64,000 nucleotides of DNA from Haloplanus rubicundus (GTDB taxonomy: Archaea; Halobacteriota; Halobacteria; Halobacteriales; Haloferacaceae). Positions 17,986 through 25,563 of this stretch are shown piece after piece. Under the pieces are notes generated by a model, which was not told the DNA's origin, searched no databases, and saw only the letters and a program-made list of their open reading frames with translations. How positions within the stretch are numbered: position 1 is the first letter of the stretch; every line of letters starts with the position of its first letter. The stretch spans positions 1,302,001 to 1,366,000 of the forward strand of contig NZ_CP031148.1 of NCBI RefSeq assembly GCF_003342675.1, given 5' to 3'. Position numbers and translations under genes: made by a program.

Positions 17986-18030
17986 TGTTGGGGTTCGTTC
18001 CCAACGGTAAGATTTAACTCTGTTGGGGTT
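17986..18030 (+). promoter_or_regulatory. Candidate operator with TGTTGGGGTT repeats
   Basis: TGTTGGGGTT occurs at 17986 and again at 18021, with the partly inverted GTTCCCAAC at 17997-18005 between them. The set lies 20-65 bases before the second TumE-like gene. It is the likely binding site of the downstream antitoxin and differs in sequence from the CCAATA sites of copy 1. Confidence 0.4.
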
Positions 18031-18051
18031 GTAGCACAACATAGGAGAACG

Positions 18052-18360
18052 ATGCCAGCGACGGTCGTGTACCGGGAAAAAGACGAAAAACCGGACGGAA
18101 GTCAGTACGAGATGGTCGCGTGGCAGGTCCCGGTGAGCGAGGACTTCCCGCAGGGACTGAAGTACAGCTTCCAGTACATCGACGCTGACGGCGACACACT
18201 CCTGCGGTACGACAACGCGCCCTACCACCTGGATGTCGGACGGCATCATCGGCACCCACCTGAGGGCGACATCACGAAACTGGAGTTTACAGACCTCTCC
18301 GACCTGATCGAGGACTTCCAGAACGAGGTGACCGAAATCTATGAGCAACGAACCAACTGA
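18052..18360 (+). CDS. TumE-family toxin (DUF6516-like), copy 2
   Basis: 102 residues from ATG 18052, preceded by GGAG. Visible features are VVYREKDEKPDGSQYEMVAWQVP, then GLKYSFQYID, the LLRYDNAPYHLD motif, GRHHRHPPEGD and a C-terminal helix. The GLKYSF/RYDN/HH order is the classical TumE pattern. The gene overlaps the antitoxin gene by 20 bases. A degenerate close relative lies at 24926-25129. It is distinctly different from copy 1, so the two systems are probably not cross-neutralising. Confidence 0.75.
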   Translation: MPATVVYREKDEKPDGSQYEMVAWQVPVSEDFPQGLKYSFQYIDADGDTLLRYDNAPYHLDVGRHHRHPPEGDITKLEFTDLSDLIEDFQNEVTEIYEQRTN

Positions 18361-18808
18361 CACCGAACCCACACACGACGAATTTACGCCCGACCCGGAC
18401 GAGGTCGAGTACCCTTCGACCCTCCGCATCACGTCGCTCCCCGCGAAGCAGGCGCAGGCGGCAGCCATCGAGCGCGCCGAACAGTGGGAGGACGGCGAGG
18501 AGGTTCCGCACGTCGTCAACTTCGAAGACCGTTCGCGGCTCCGCCAGTTGCTGACCGACCGGCGGATGGAGTTGCTCGAAGCGGTGATGGAGCGCCCGCC
18601 CGAGAGTATCCGCGCGCTGGCTAACCGCCTTGACCGTGACGTGCACGACGTCCACGACGATCTGCACCTGCTGGCCGAGTACGACATCATCCACTTCGAG
18701 GAGGACGGCCGCGCGAAGAGGCCGTACGTTCCCTACGACACGGTCCGAATCGAGGTTGAGTTCGGCCTCCCCCGCGGTGAAGGGTCAGAATCGGCCGCAT
18801 CGGCGTAA
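18341..18808 (+). CDS. Winged-helix antitoxin, HVO_A0114 family (TumA-like), copy 2
   Basis: 155 residues. The HTH and wing lie in the C-terminal half (RMELLEAVMERPPESIRALANRLDRDVHDVHDDLHLL, key RDVHDVHDDL; EEDGRAKRPYVPYD). It should neutralise the overlapping toxin and bind the TGTTGGGGTT sites. The stop codon TAA at 18806-18808 coincides with the first base of the tnpB right end AACTACCCC, so the natural C-terminus may have been trimmed or replaced by the insertion of element 3. Confidence 0.75.
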   Translation: MSNEPTDTEPTHDEFTPDPDEVEYPSTLRITSLPAKQAQAAAIERAEQWEDGEEVPHVVNFEDRSRLRQLLTDRRMELLEAVMERPPESIRALANRLDRDVHDVHDDLHLLAEYDIIHFEEDGRAKRPYVPYDTVRIEVEFGLPRGEGSESAASA

Positions 18809-18866
18809 ACTACCCCACCCTACTCCCTCGGCGCTCCGCGCCTCGGTCTTCGAGGGTGGTGCTTTG
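18808..18866 (-). ncRNA. Right end and putative omega-RNA 3' scaffold of tnpB element 3
   Basis: In tnpB sense it ends GTAGGGTGGGGTAGTT, identical to element 1. The bases that follow (TACGCCGATGCG...) would form the guide and match the end of the neighbouring antitoxin gene. The RNA is predicted by analogy only. Confidence 0.4.
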
Positions 18867-18883
18867 ATGTGGATTCCCGGCAA

Positions 18884-20140
18884 TCAGTCGCCAGCAATAC
18901 GCTGGTAACTCTTGCCGTTCAACATCCCACCATTCAAACGCACGTTTACTGGTACGTCTCCGCTCCCCGACTTGGGCGAGGAACGGAGTCTGTGTGTCCG
19001 CTTACGAGCGTACCGCGTCCCGATGTTCTTCGCAGCGTTGTAGTCCGCGTTCACTTCGTACCCGCACTTCTGGCAACAGAAGTGTTCTCCGTGGCGGTTA
19101 TCCTCGTGCGTGAACCCACAGTCAATTCGAGAACAGCGTTGAGACGTGTGGTTCGGTTCGACTTGCTCCACGGAGACACCCTGTTCGGGGGCCTTGTAGG
19201 AAACGTACTCGTACAGGCGTCGGAACGCCCACACGTGGTGCCACTTCGCCTGCGGGAGACGCTCTCGAATGTTGGTTAGGTCTTCGAACACGATTACGTT
19301 ACAGTCGTGTTCAACGGCTTCGGTGACGAGCTCGTTGGCGACCGTGTGGATGTACTGTTTCCGCCACGCGTCTTCGCGCTTGCCGAGTCGAAGAAGGGCG
19401 TTGTGCGCGGCTTGGGTGCCGCACTGTTGCAGTTCTCCACGTCGCTTCTCGAACTCCCGACACCAGTGATCGTAGTCGTCTCCCTGCCAGAATCTCCCCG
19501 TGGAGGAGACGGCGAGTGAATTGACGCCGAGGTCGATACCAAGGACTGTTTGGTGCTCGGTATCTTCCGAAATCTCGGACGACTCGCCGTCTCCTACAGA
19601 GTCGTACTTTCGAGTGGGGATGTGGAAGTAGAACTCGTCGTCCACTGCGTCGTACTGGAGTGTACTCGCTCGGAACTCAAACTCCTCGGACAACACGTAT
19701 CGCTCATACGGCGTAGGGCTGTCCGAAGGAAGTTCAAAGCTGCACTCGACACGCCCGTTGACGGTGGAGAGCGAGACTTTGTTCCGGTAGAATGTGGCAC
19801 TCCGTTTGTCGTAGAGCATACTCCACGAGGTGAACTCCGGTTGACTCACTCGTTTCGCTTGTTTCCACCGTTCGACGCATCCTTTGACGGCCTGGACGGC
19901 GCGTCGGATGGCTTCTTGGACGAGATTCGCGGTGAGATCGGTTTCGTCGCGGAGCTCGTCGTAGAGCGCGTCTCGTGCGGTCGTGTTGGCCGTGACGCAC
20001 TCGGTGTAGGAGCTGTTAGACCAACAGAACTCAACGGCACGGTTAGCGCAGTGAAGGAACTGCCGGGCGGATTCGTGGAGGTCGTCGCGTCGCTCATCGG
20101 GAACGACGAGTTTGACGAGCGCGGTACGCCGGACCTCCAT
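18884..20140 (-). CDS. tnpB: TnpB, RNA-guided endonuclease
   Basis: A full-length 418-residue TnpB of the same subgroup as those at 9893 and 13809. The RuvC residues are present: GIDLGVNSLAV, VIVFEDLTNI and NADYNAAKNIG. The first half of the zinc ribbon is unusual, with CSRIDCGF (four residues between the cysteines instead of two) followed by the normal CQKCG. A 50-residue acidic insertion (residues ~165-185, DSVGDGESSEISEDTE) precedes the catalytic core. It is probably active, with the odd ribbon spacing as the main doubt. Confidence 0.88.
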   Translation of the reverse strand: MEVRRTALVKLVVPDERRDDLHESARQFLHCANRAVEFCWSNSSYTECVTANTTARDALYDELRDETDLTANLVQEAIRRAVQAVKGCVERWKQAKRVSQPEFTSWSMLYDKRSATFYRNKVSLSTVNGRVECSFELPSDSPTPYERYVLSEEFEFRASTLQYDAVDDEFYFHIPTRKYDSVGDGESSEISEDTEHQTVLGIDLGVNSLAVSSTGRFWQGDDYDHWCREFEKRRGELQQCGTQAAHNALLRLGKREDAWRKQYIHTVANELVTEAVEHDCNVIVFEDLTNIRERLPQAKWHHVWAFRRLYEYVSYKAPEQGVSVEQVEPNHTSQRCSRIDCGFTHEDNRHGEHFCCQKCGYEVNADYNAAKNIGTRYARKRTHRLRSSPKSGSGDVPVNVRLNGGMLNGKSYQRIAGD

Positions 20141-20287
20141 ATTTCAGATGTAGTGCTAATGATTCTTAAATATCTGGGAGTCGGGTGGTCGCAGTATGCC
20201 GATTGTGTCGTACCATGTCGGTTTCCTCTCCACCCGACTCGCTCACTCCGTTCGCTCCTTGAGGTCGGAGACTCCACCTCGAAAATG

Positions 20288-20560
20288 CTGAATCCCAGTA
20301 CGGTCCGCTCCAGCAGCGACCACGAGTACAAGATCGCCAAGCTCGCCAGCGAAGAGAAGGACTTCGCCGTTGTCGAGCAGGAGCGGCTGGACGATGGGCC
20401 GAGCCGGAAGGCCGTCTACCTCCCGAAGCGCGAGTGGGAGCGCGAAGAGGAAGACGACGACGGCACAGATGTCATGATTCGTCAAGAGTTGGTAGAAGAC
20501 TTCACCGACACACTGGGGATGGACACGCCATCGGACGCCGATGACGACTCGCCGTTTGCT
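20288..20560 (+). pseudogene. Fragment of a winged-helix-like protein fused to transposase remains
   Basis: The frame encodes STVRSSSDHEYKIAKLASEE, then FAVVEQERLDDGPSRKAVYL and an acidic stretch up to DDDSPFADLL. It resembles part of a haloarchaeal winged-helix regulator. It has no good start, because the left end of tnpB element 3 sits directly upstream. One base appears to be missing near 20569, after which the reading continues in the next frame into transposase sequence. The original gene cannot be named. Confidence 0.35.
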
Positions 20561-20946
20561 GATCTCCTGAGGACATCCACGATGAGGCAGAAGAACGCGA
20601 TAGCGAGGAGATCGAGGCACTGACCGTGCCGTTCGAGACCAACCTCCCTCTCGTCGATACTGACCCTACGGATGAGCGGGAGATGAAGCATCAAATTGGC
20701 CGCGTGATGGCCCTCTATAAGCGACGTTGGGGCGTCGAAAACGCGTTTCGCAAATCGAAGACGTTCTTAGCTGAATCGAGGCACTAAGCCCCCTTCCTCA
20801 AGGAGCAACGCAGGGAGCAAAGCGACCGAGTAGCGCAGTAGGGAGGGGATACAGTGCTGCACAGTTCTCAAACACGTTCGACGCTCGGCCCACAGGCCCA
20901 CGCCACCGAAGACACCATATGTATAATGTGCATAGTGTGCATTACG

Positions 20947-21066
20947 GTGAAACGGAAGACAATCACCATTCGGGAGGACCAAGACGAGTGGATTGAGGAC
21001 CAACACCTCAACCTCTCGTCGTTTGTCCGCGAAAAACTGGACGAACTAATTGAAGAACGAGAGTAA
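20947..21066 (+). CDS. Ribbon-helix-helix-like small protein preceding tnpB
   Basis: 39 residues from GTG 20947 (ATG 20926 is an alternative that adds seven residues). The sequence KRKTITIREDQDEWIEDQ, then LNLSSFVREKLDELIEER, has the strand-helix-helix pattern of ribbon-helix-helix proteins. It ends three bases before tnpB, so the two are co-transcribed. It may repress the element's own promoter, whose AT-rich region (CATATGTATAATG) lies immediately upstream. Small RHH proteins next to haloarchaeal tnpB genes are, to my knowledge, recurrent. Confidence 0.55.
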   Translation: MKRKTITIREDQDEWIEDQHLNLSSFVREKLDELIEERE

Positions 21067-21069
21067 CAG

Positions 21070-22314
21070 ATGTACTACGCCTACAAGTACCGTCTCAAGC
21101 CGTCCGACGCACACCGCGAGGAGTTGGACCGCCACCGAGACATTTGTAGGCAACTCTACAACCACACGCTCTACCGCCTCAACGAGTACCAAGACGAACA
21201 CGGCGAATTGCCGTCCATGACTACCCTGCGGTCGGAACTTCCCGACCTCAAACAGTGGTGGGACGATCTCTCCGACGTGTACTCGAAAGTTCTCCAAACC
21301 GTCGTTGAACGGTTGTTCGACAACGTTAAAGGACTCTCCAAGCTCAAGGAGAACGGATACGGCGTCGGCCAACTCAAATGGAAGCCACCACGGGAGTTCC
21401 GCAGTTTCACGTATAGTCAGTCTGGCTTCAAGCTCGACAAGAAGGGCGGTCAGACTGTCCTATCACTCTCGAAACTCGGAGATATACCGATTCGGCTCCA
21501 CCGCGCCATCCCTGACGACGCGACACTCAAGCAGGTCACGCTCAAGAAGGAGCCGACGGGCGAGTGGTTCGCCTCCTTCGGCGTCGAAATGGACCGCGAA
21601 CCACCCGCGAAGCCCGAAAACCCCGAGAAGTGCGTCGGCATCGACGTGGGGATTCTCAAGTACGCTCACGACACCGACGGCACGGCGGTCGGGTCGCCAG
21701 ACCTCTCCGACGAGCGCGAACGGCTCGAAAGCGAACAGCGCGACCTCTCGCGGAAGGAACACGGCTCCGCGAATTGGGAGAAACAACGGCAGGTCGTGGC
21801 TGAACGCCACGCCGCCCTCAAGCGAAAGCGCCGCGACTTCTTGCACAAACTCTCGAACTACTACGCTCGGGAGTACGACCTAGTGGCGGTAGAAGACCTG
21901 AACGTGAAGGGGATGATGGAGTCGCCGTCGAACAGCCGCAACACGGCATCTGCCGCGTGGCGGACGTTCCTCTCGTTGCTCGAATACAAGTGCAAGCGAG
22001 AGGGAACGCACTTCGTCGCGGTCAACCCGAGCGGCACGACCAAGGAGTGCGCGTCGTGCGGCGTCTCGACGGAGAAACCGCTGTGGGTTCGGGAACACTC
22101 CTGTCCTGCCTGCGGGTTTGAGACGGACAGGGATGCGAACGCGGCGTGGAACATCCTTTCTCGCGGTATCGAAAAAGTAGGAGTGGGACACTCCGAACGA
22201 ACGCCTGTGGAGACTGCTCTTCCTGTGGATACCGATTCGGTATCTGCAAAGCGCGTCATAGAAGCAGGAAGCCCTACCCTCAAGGAGCGAACCGCGTCAG
22301 CGGTGAGCGAGTAG
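21070..22314 (+). CDS. tnpB: TnpB, RNA-guided endonuclease
   Basis: 414 residues and of a different subgroup from the copies at 9893 and 18884: the start MYYAYKYRLKPSDAHREELDRH is the canonical N-terminal helix-turn. Catalytic residues are in GIDVGILKYAHD, LVAVEDLNVKGMM and DRDANAAWNIL. The zinc ribbon is CASCG...CPACGF. The long C-terminal tail after AAWNIL ends in GSPTLKERTASAVSE, which is encoded by the conserved right-end DNA itself, so protein and omega-RNA overlap. It is probably active. Confidence 0.92.
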   Translation: MYYAYKYRLKPSDAHREELDRHRDICRQLYNHTLYRLNEYQDEHGELPSMTTLRSELPDLKQWWDDLSDVYSKVLQTVVERLFDNVKGLSKLKENGYGVGQLKWKPPREFRSFTYSQSGFKLDKKGGQTVLSLSKLGDIPIRLHRAIPDDATLKQVTLKKEPTGEWFASFGVEMDREPPAKPENPEKCVGIDVGILKYAHDTDGTAVGSPDLSDERERLESEQRDLSRKEHGSANWEKQRQVVAERHAALKRKRRDFLHKLSNYYAREYDLVAVEDLNVKGMMESPSNSRNTASAAWRTFLSLLEYKCKREGTHFVAVNPSGTTKECASCGVSTEKPLWVREHSCPACGFETDRDANAAWNILSRGIEKVGVGHSERTPVETALPVDTDSVSAKRVIEAGSPTLKERTASAVSE

Positions 22315-22326
22315 GGTCGGGTAGTT
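22265..22326 (+). ncRNA. Right end and putative omega-RNA 3' scaffold of tnpB element 4
   Basis: It contains GAAGCCCTACCCTCAAGGAGCG, an imperfect stem and the terminal GTAGGGTCGGGTAGTT. The first 48 bases are also the last codons of tnpB. The predicted guide begins CACCGGAGACGC, within the split transposase gene. Confidence 0.4.
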
Positions 22327-22756
22327 CACCGGAGACGCAGTCGCCGGACCATTGGTTCCGGTACTTCAACTTCGTGTTCGCCTGCGTGCTGTACAACTGC
22401 TGGCGTCTCGTCGACATCCTCGTTCAGTTGGAGTTGTACGGCGAGGTCAGCGACGAACCGGCGATCACGGCAAACTCGTTCTTGACGTTCGCGAAGAAAA
22501 GCTACGGCCTCGATCCACCTCACTAACCCTTCCGTTTCCACTGGCGTTCTCCAGCTCGCGGGAGCCGCGGCGCTGTCCTGAAGACGGTTTCTCCGGCAAG
22601 TTCTGGAACGGTATCCGATAGGTCTCTCAGAAGTGCGTTTCGAGAGCCACGGGGCCCCTTCTTTCAGTTTGATTAGTTATGAAATTTATGTATCATAGAG
22701 GTGTCTTCGCAACATCAGGCGGTGAGTAAAAGTAGCTCCGTAAGACTCTTAGACGC

Positions 22757-22772
22757 ATATATCTCAATATAT
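22757..22772 (+). promoter_or_regulatory. AT-rich palindrome before vapBC
   Basis: ATATAT-CTCA-ATATAT lies three bases before the vapB ATG. It is a plausible site for VapB/VapC autorepression. Its position is too close to the start for a TATA box of a leaderless transcript. Confidence 0.35.
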
Positions 22773-22775
22773 CGC

Positions 22776-23030
22776 ATGGTCAAAACTATCCGAGTCTCGG
22801 AGGAGTACCACAAGTGGCTCAGCGCCCACAAGGAGGACGACGAGACGATGGAGGAAACGCTGCGCCGGATGACGCGCGGCCCTCACCCTGGCGACGTTGC
22901 CGGTCTCCTGACCGAGGAGGAAGCCGCGGACGCCAAGGAAGCGGTGAACCGTCTGCGCGGGCGTGACCGCGACCGCCTCGATACCGCCCGCAGCGCATTT
23001 GAAAGCGAGGGACGGATGAATGATCATTGA
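22776..23030 (+). CDS. vapB: VapB-type antitoxin
   Basis: 84 residues from ATG 22776. The N-terminus KTIRVSEEYHKWLSAHK has the beta-strand and helix of ribbon-helix-helix or DUF7557-like antitoxins. The C-terminal half is helical and charged (AADAKEAVNRLRGRDRDRLD) and should wrap the PIN toxin. It overlaps vapC by 11 bases, a typical translationally coupled TA layout. Its last 20 bases are the only part preserved at the orphan vapC near 11.3 kb. Confidence 0.85.
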   Translation: MVKTIRVSEEYHKWLSAHKEDDETMEETLRRMTRGPHPGDVAGLLTEEEAADAKEAVNRLRGRDRDRLDTARSAFESEGRMNDH

Positions 23031-23415
23031 TTCCTCGTATCTCTTCGACCTGATGGCGGAGGACCCGGATGCGTTCTCGAAGGGTGCGGAACTCGTCGAG
23101 GACGGCGAGATGCAGTGGTTGCCAACTCCGGTGGTCGCTGAGGCCTACTACGGCGTCTTTACGGCCCGTAGCAATACCACCGAGAAGGAGGTGCGGAATC
23201 GCATCCTCGGGTACCCGCGCATCGACGTTGACGAAGAGATCGCGCGGAAAGCCGGGAAACTACTCGCGGCGGCAGACGACCGTGGGGGAGGGAACGCCAG
23301 CGTCGGGACGAATGACGGGTACATCGCCGCGATGGCCGACGTCCTTGACGACGCGGTCCTGACAGACAACGTCGAAGATTTCGAAGCGTTGGGTGTGCCA
23401 GTCGAGACCTACTAG
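23020..23415 (+). CDS. vapC: VapC-type PIN-domain ribonuclease toxin
   Basis: 131 residues with the PIN motif set: Asp4, Glu in VVAEAYYG, and the acidic residues of DGYIAAMADVL and VLTDNVEDFE. PIN toxins cut RNA, often tRNA, when freed from the antitoxin. It differs from the 11298 copy at only about a dozen positions (for example GG inserted at DDRGGGN), so the duplication is recent. With vapB upstream this is the functional locus. Confidence 0.9.
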   Translation: MIIDSSYLFDLMAEDPDAFSKGAELVEDGEMQWLPTPVVAEAYYGVFTARSNTTEKEVRNRILGYPRIDVDEEIARKAGKLLAAADDRGGGNASVGTNDGYIAAMADVLDDAVLTDNVEDFEALGVPVETY

Positions 23416-23433
23416 TTATGAACTAGTTGCGAG

Positions 23434-23728
23434 AGCGAGTTCCCCGACCACTAGGTCGGGGGTGAAGCCTGACACTCGGCCTACTGCTCTGTCTCCTCGA
23501 TATACTGTTCACCTACTTCTTCCGACCCCGCTCCCGTTGTTCCCATGTAGTCATGTCGTACCCAACCTTCCAGAATCCATCACCCCAGAAATACGATTCT
23601 TGGATCTCGGGATGCCGCTCTAGCAAGTGGGTACTAGAGGACGACTTGAATTGATGGGCGAGGTCGGCAGGGCTGTGCTTCGGGACTTTATCATCCACAA
23701 TGTGGTGCAGGTGTGATTGAATGAGCAC
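23434..23728 (-). pseudogene. tnpA: Decayed IS200-type tnpA with end palindrome
   Basis: The minus strand encodes the middle of a Y1 transposase: LIQSHLHHIVDD with the HxH metal site, then SSSSTHLLERHPEIQESYFWGDGFWKVGYDM. A frameshift near 23500 separates it from QYIEETEQ, which would hold the catalytic Tyr (stop at 23481). The N-terminal third is missing. The palindrome CCCCGACCACTAGGTCGGGG at 23438-23460 followed by GTGAAGCC is the matching element end. It is the third IS200-type tnpA in the window and the only broken one. Confidence 0.6.
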
Positions 23729-23747
23729 CTGCGGAGTGTGACTAGTG

Positions 23748-24905
23748 ATGACAAACCCAGAGACGACGATGGTATTTGCCGGGTTGGATGGGCGAACAAA
23801 GACTCACCTCCCAGCGTGGTACGCACGACAACGATCAAGTGAGGAATCAACGACGTTCACGACGGCCGTTCGCGCGCTTCCGCAAGCGACGACCACCGAG
23901 GTTGCCTACCACAATCCCTACGTGGACGAATGGATGCAGACGGACCGACACAATGCGATCGTTGAGCCGACGCGACTCGTGAAGCAGGCGGACAGTGAGA
24001 CGAGTGATGACCCGCTGTTTTTCATCCCTACCGATAGCTACAGCGTCATCAATCCACTCGATATCTTCGGACCACTGGAAGCCGTCCTCCGAACGGAGAC
24101 AATTGACGGTCGTCCGCTCGCAGAGGTGATGTTCGGCGAAGTCCGGCAGTACCGTGGCGGTGGTGAAGTACACATGGATATCCTGTTCGACGGACTTACC
24201 GTCGACCTCCCCAGCCGGAGTGAGCCAATTACGATGGGTGTGACGGCCGGCTACGACTTCTTCGGCGGCCACGCGGTCTATGTCGAGGGATTTGCCCGGG
24301 ATACTGCCTGTGCGAACTCGATCCGACAATTGACTGATCGTGAGACAGTCAAACACGTCGGTGACGTGGGTGACTTTGAGGGATGGTGGCAGTCAATCCT
24401 CGCCCAACTTGGGCTGGTCGCCAACGATCTCTGCGCGTTCATTGAGGGGGCTAGTGAACTCACGATTCAGTTCACTGATGTCCCGTTCACTCTCAGTGAG
24501 TTCTACACGCTACTCGACCTCCCCGAGTATTTAGCCAAACGAGCGGCTGAGGATGCCCGGGCAGCGGCCGATACATCAACAGAAATTGACATGTGGACAC
24601 TCCACTCCGGTGCGACGTATGCCCTGACGCACTTCTTTACCGGGCGAGAAGGCGTCGCCCTTGATCGGTACATCCGGTCGGCGAATGATATTCTGTTCAA
24701 CCCCGAGGTGACCATTGAGACAGTCACGCAGGCCTACGAGGAACGGGCCGCCGCAGAGACGGATGGGATGGGACAGACTGGGTTAGAGAGTCAGCTTGCG
24801 CTTGCGCAATTGGAGCGCGTTGGACAGGATGTCCGGGCGAAAGCAACCCAATTCCAGGTTCGCGCTGAAACGCTCAAGGAACGGTTGAATCAGACACACG
24901 ATTGA
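23748..24905 (+). CDS. Hypothetical haloarchaeal protein, DUF932-like
   Basis: 385 residues from ATG 23748 (GTG 23745 is possible). Features include FFIPTDSYSVINPLDIFGPLEAVL, GEVRQYRGGGEVHMDILF, MGVTAGYDFFGGHAVYVEGFA, CANSIRQLT, a helical C-terminal half and a final coiled-coil-like stretch. The order 'value to use now, s/t-Y-x-v-x-n-P, then G-x-x-x-x-NSxD-like block, then C-x-N' recalls DUF932 proteins of plasmids and phages, often of unknown function near replication genes. This is a weak assignment. Confidence 0.65.
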   Translation: MTNPETTMVFAGLDGRTKTHLPAWYARQRSSEESTTFTTAVRALPQATTTEVAYHNPYVDEWMQTDRHNAIVEPTRLVKQADSETSDDPLFFIPTDSYSVINPLDIFGPLEAVLRTETIDGRPLAEVMFGEVRQYRGGGEVHMDILFDGLTVDLPSRSEPITMGVTAGYDFFGGHAVYVEGFARDTACANSIRQLTDRETVKHVGDVGDFEGWWQSILAQLGLVANDLCAFIEGASELTIQFTDVPFTLSEFYTLLDLPEYLAKRAAEDARAAADTSTEIDMWTLHSGATYALTHFFTGREGVALDRYIRSANDILFNPEVTIETVTQAYEERAAAETDGMGQTGLESQLALAQLERVGQDVRAKATQFQVRAETLKERLNQTHD

Positions 24906-24925
24906 ACCGATATCGCTCAGCCTCC

Positions 24926-25129
24926 GGTGTGTGATGCCGTCCGACATCTAGGTGGTAGATCGCGTTATCGTACCGCAGGAGCGTGTTGCCGCCAGCGTCC
25001 ATGTACTGGAAGCTGTACTTCAGCCCCCGCGGGAAGTCCTCACGCACCGGGACCTGCCACGCGACCATCTCGTACCGGCTCCGTCCGGCTTCTCGTCTTC
25101 TTCCCGGTACACGACCGTCGCAGGCACCA
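24926..25129 (-). pseudogene. Decayed TumE-family toxin, copy 3
   Basis: From ATG 25127-25129 the sequence VPATVVYREEDEKPDG matches copy 2 at 18052, then one base is lost (GGAGCCGG for GGAAGTCAG). Homology continues in the next frame through MVAWQVPVREDFPRGLKYSF, RYDNAIYHLDVGRHH, and stops abruptly. The C-terminal ~30 residues and the antitoxin gene are missing. It abuts the 3' end of the preceding gene. It is inactive as a toxin unless the frame is restored. Confidence 0.75.
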
Positions 25130-25135
25130 TTCTCC

Positions 25136-25168
25136 TTTGTTGAGATGCAAACTCAACAAAATTATATC
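25136..25168 (-). promoter_or_regulatory. Perfect inverted repeat and TATA-like box before TumE copy 3
   Basis: TTTGTTGAG, seven bases, CTCAACAAA at 25136-25160 is a perfect 9-base inverted repeat, followed (upstream in gene sense) by AAATTATATC. It is an operator-promoter layout that has outlived the gene it controlled. TGTTGA-type words resemble the TGTTGGGG repeats of copy 2. Confidence 0.5.
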
Positions 25169-25563
25169 TTGCCAAGTGGGTCCATCTTGATGTTGACATC
25201 GTTGGTGGCGAGTCGGGTAAACACTAATCCCGCGAATACCCGTCGCGTCGTAAGAGGGGTCCTGAACAGCCTTCCCACCTTGTACCAAACCATCGTTCAA
25301 ACAACGTTTCGATGACGCCTGGGACAAGCTGGACAAGTAACGGCGGGTCGCGGCGTTGCACTGGTAACCCACTCACTCGAGGAACATGTCGGGTGTCATC
25401 GGGTGCTGTTTCACACTGACTCTCTTTTCTGGAGTGAGCGTGGCGACTCTGTTGAAACTCTCAGTAATTGATAGACACGGCGTGCGAGATACAGAGGGCG
25501 AGCTCAGCACGAACGAGTGACGGTGAACCTCGCAAGGGGATCGAAATCCGCCGGATACCACGT
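25169..25563. other. Gene-free stretch with an IS-end-like scar
   Basis: No frame here has convincing coding character. At 25449 the sequence CTCTGTTGAAACTCTC recurs near 11705 (CTTGTTGAAACTCTC), just after the orphan vapC. The shared TGTTGAAACTCTC may be the terminal repeat of a lost IS. Evidence is limited to these two copies. Confidence 0.35.

Larger units (their letters stand above)
18808..20277 (-). mobile_element. TnpB-only element 3
   Basis: It contains one intact tnpB on the minus strand. The right end AACTACCCCACCCTACT begins at 18808, flush with the tumA stop. The left end at about 20225-20277 has CACCCGACTCGCTCAC and GGAGACTCCACC and is related to the left ends of elements 1 and 4. 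There is no tnpA. It lies between the toxin-antitoxin pair and the wreck of a DDE transposase. Confidence 0.65.
20787..22326 (+). mobile_element. TnpB element 4 inserted in a transposase gene
   Basis: The left end at about 20787-20850 is CCCCCTTCCTCAAGGAGC...CAGTAGGGAGGGG. The right end ends GTAGGGTCGGGTAGTT at 22326. It carries a short ribbon-helix-helix-like gene and a full tnpB, but no tnpA. The flanks on both sides belong to one DDE transposase, which fixes the insertion limits unusually well. Confidence 0.75.
20563..22526 (+). pseudogene. DDE (IS4-like) transposase interrupted by a tnpB element
   Basis: The 5' part (20563 to about 20786) encodes VPFETNLPLVDTD and RVMALYKRRWGVENAFRKSK, the YKRRWxxE signature of DDE transposases. 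The 3' part, after the insertion at 22327, encodes SPDHWFRYFNFVFACVLYNC, WRLVDILVQLELYGE and the end AKKSYGLDPPH. Joined, they give the usual catalytic-Glu region and C-terminus of one protein. Element 4 splits it at FLAES / TQSPDHW. The N-terminal two thirds are absent, so the transposase was already a fragment or was truncated elsewhere. Confidence 0.75.
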
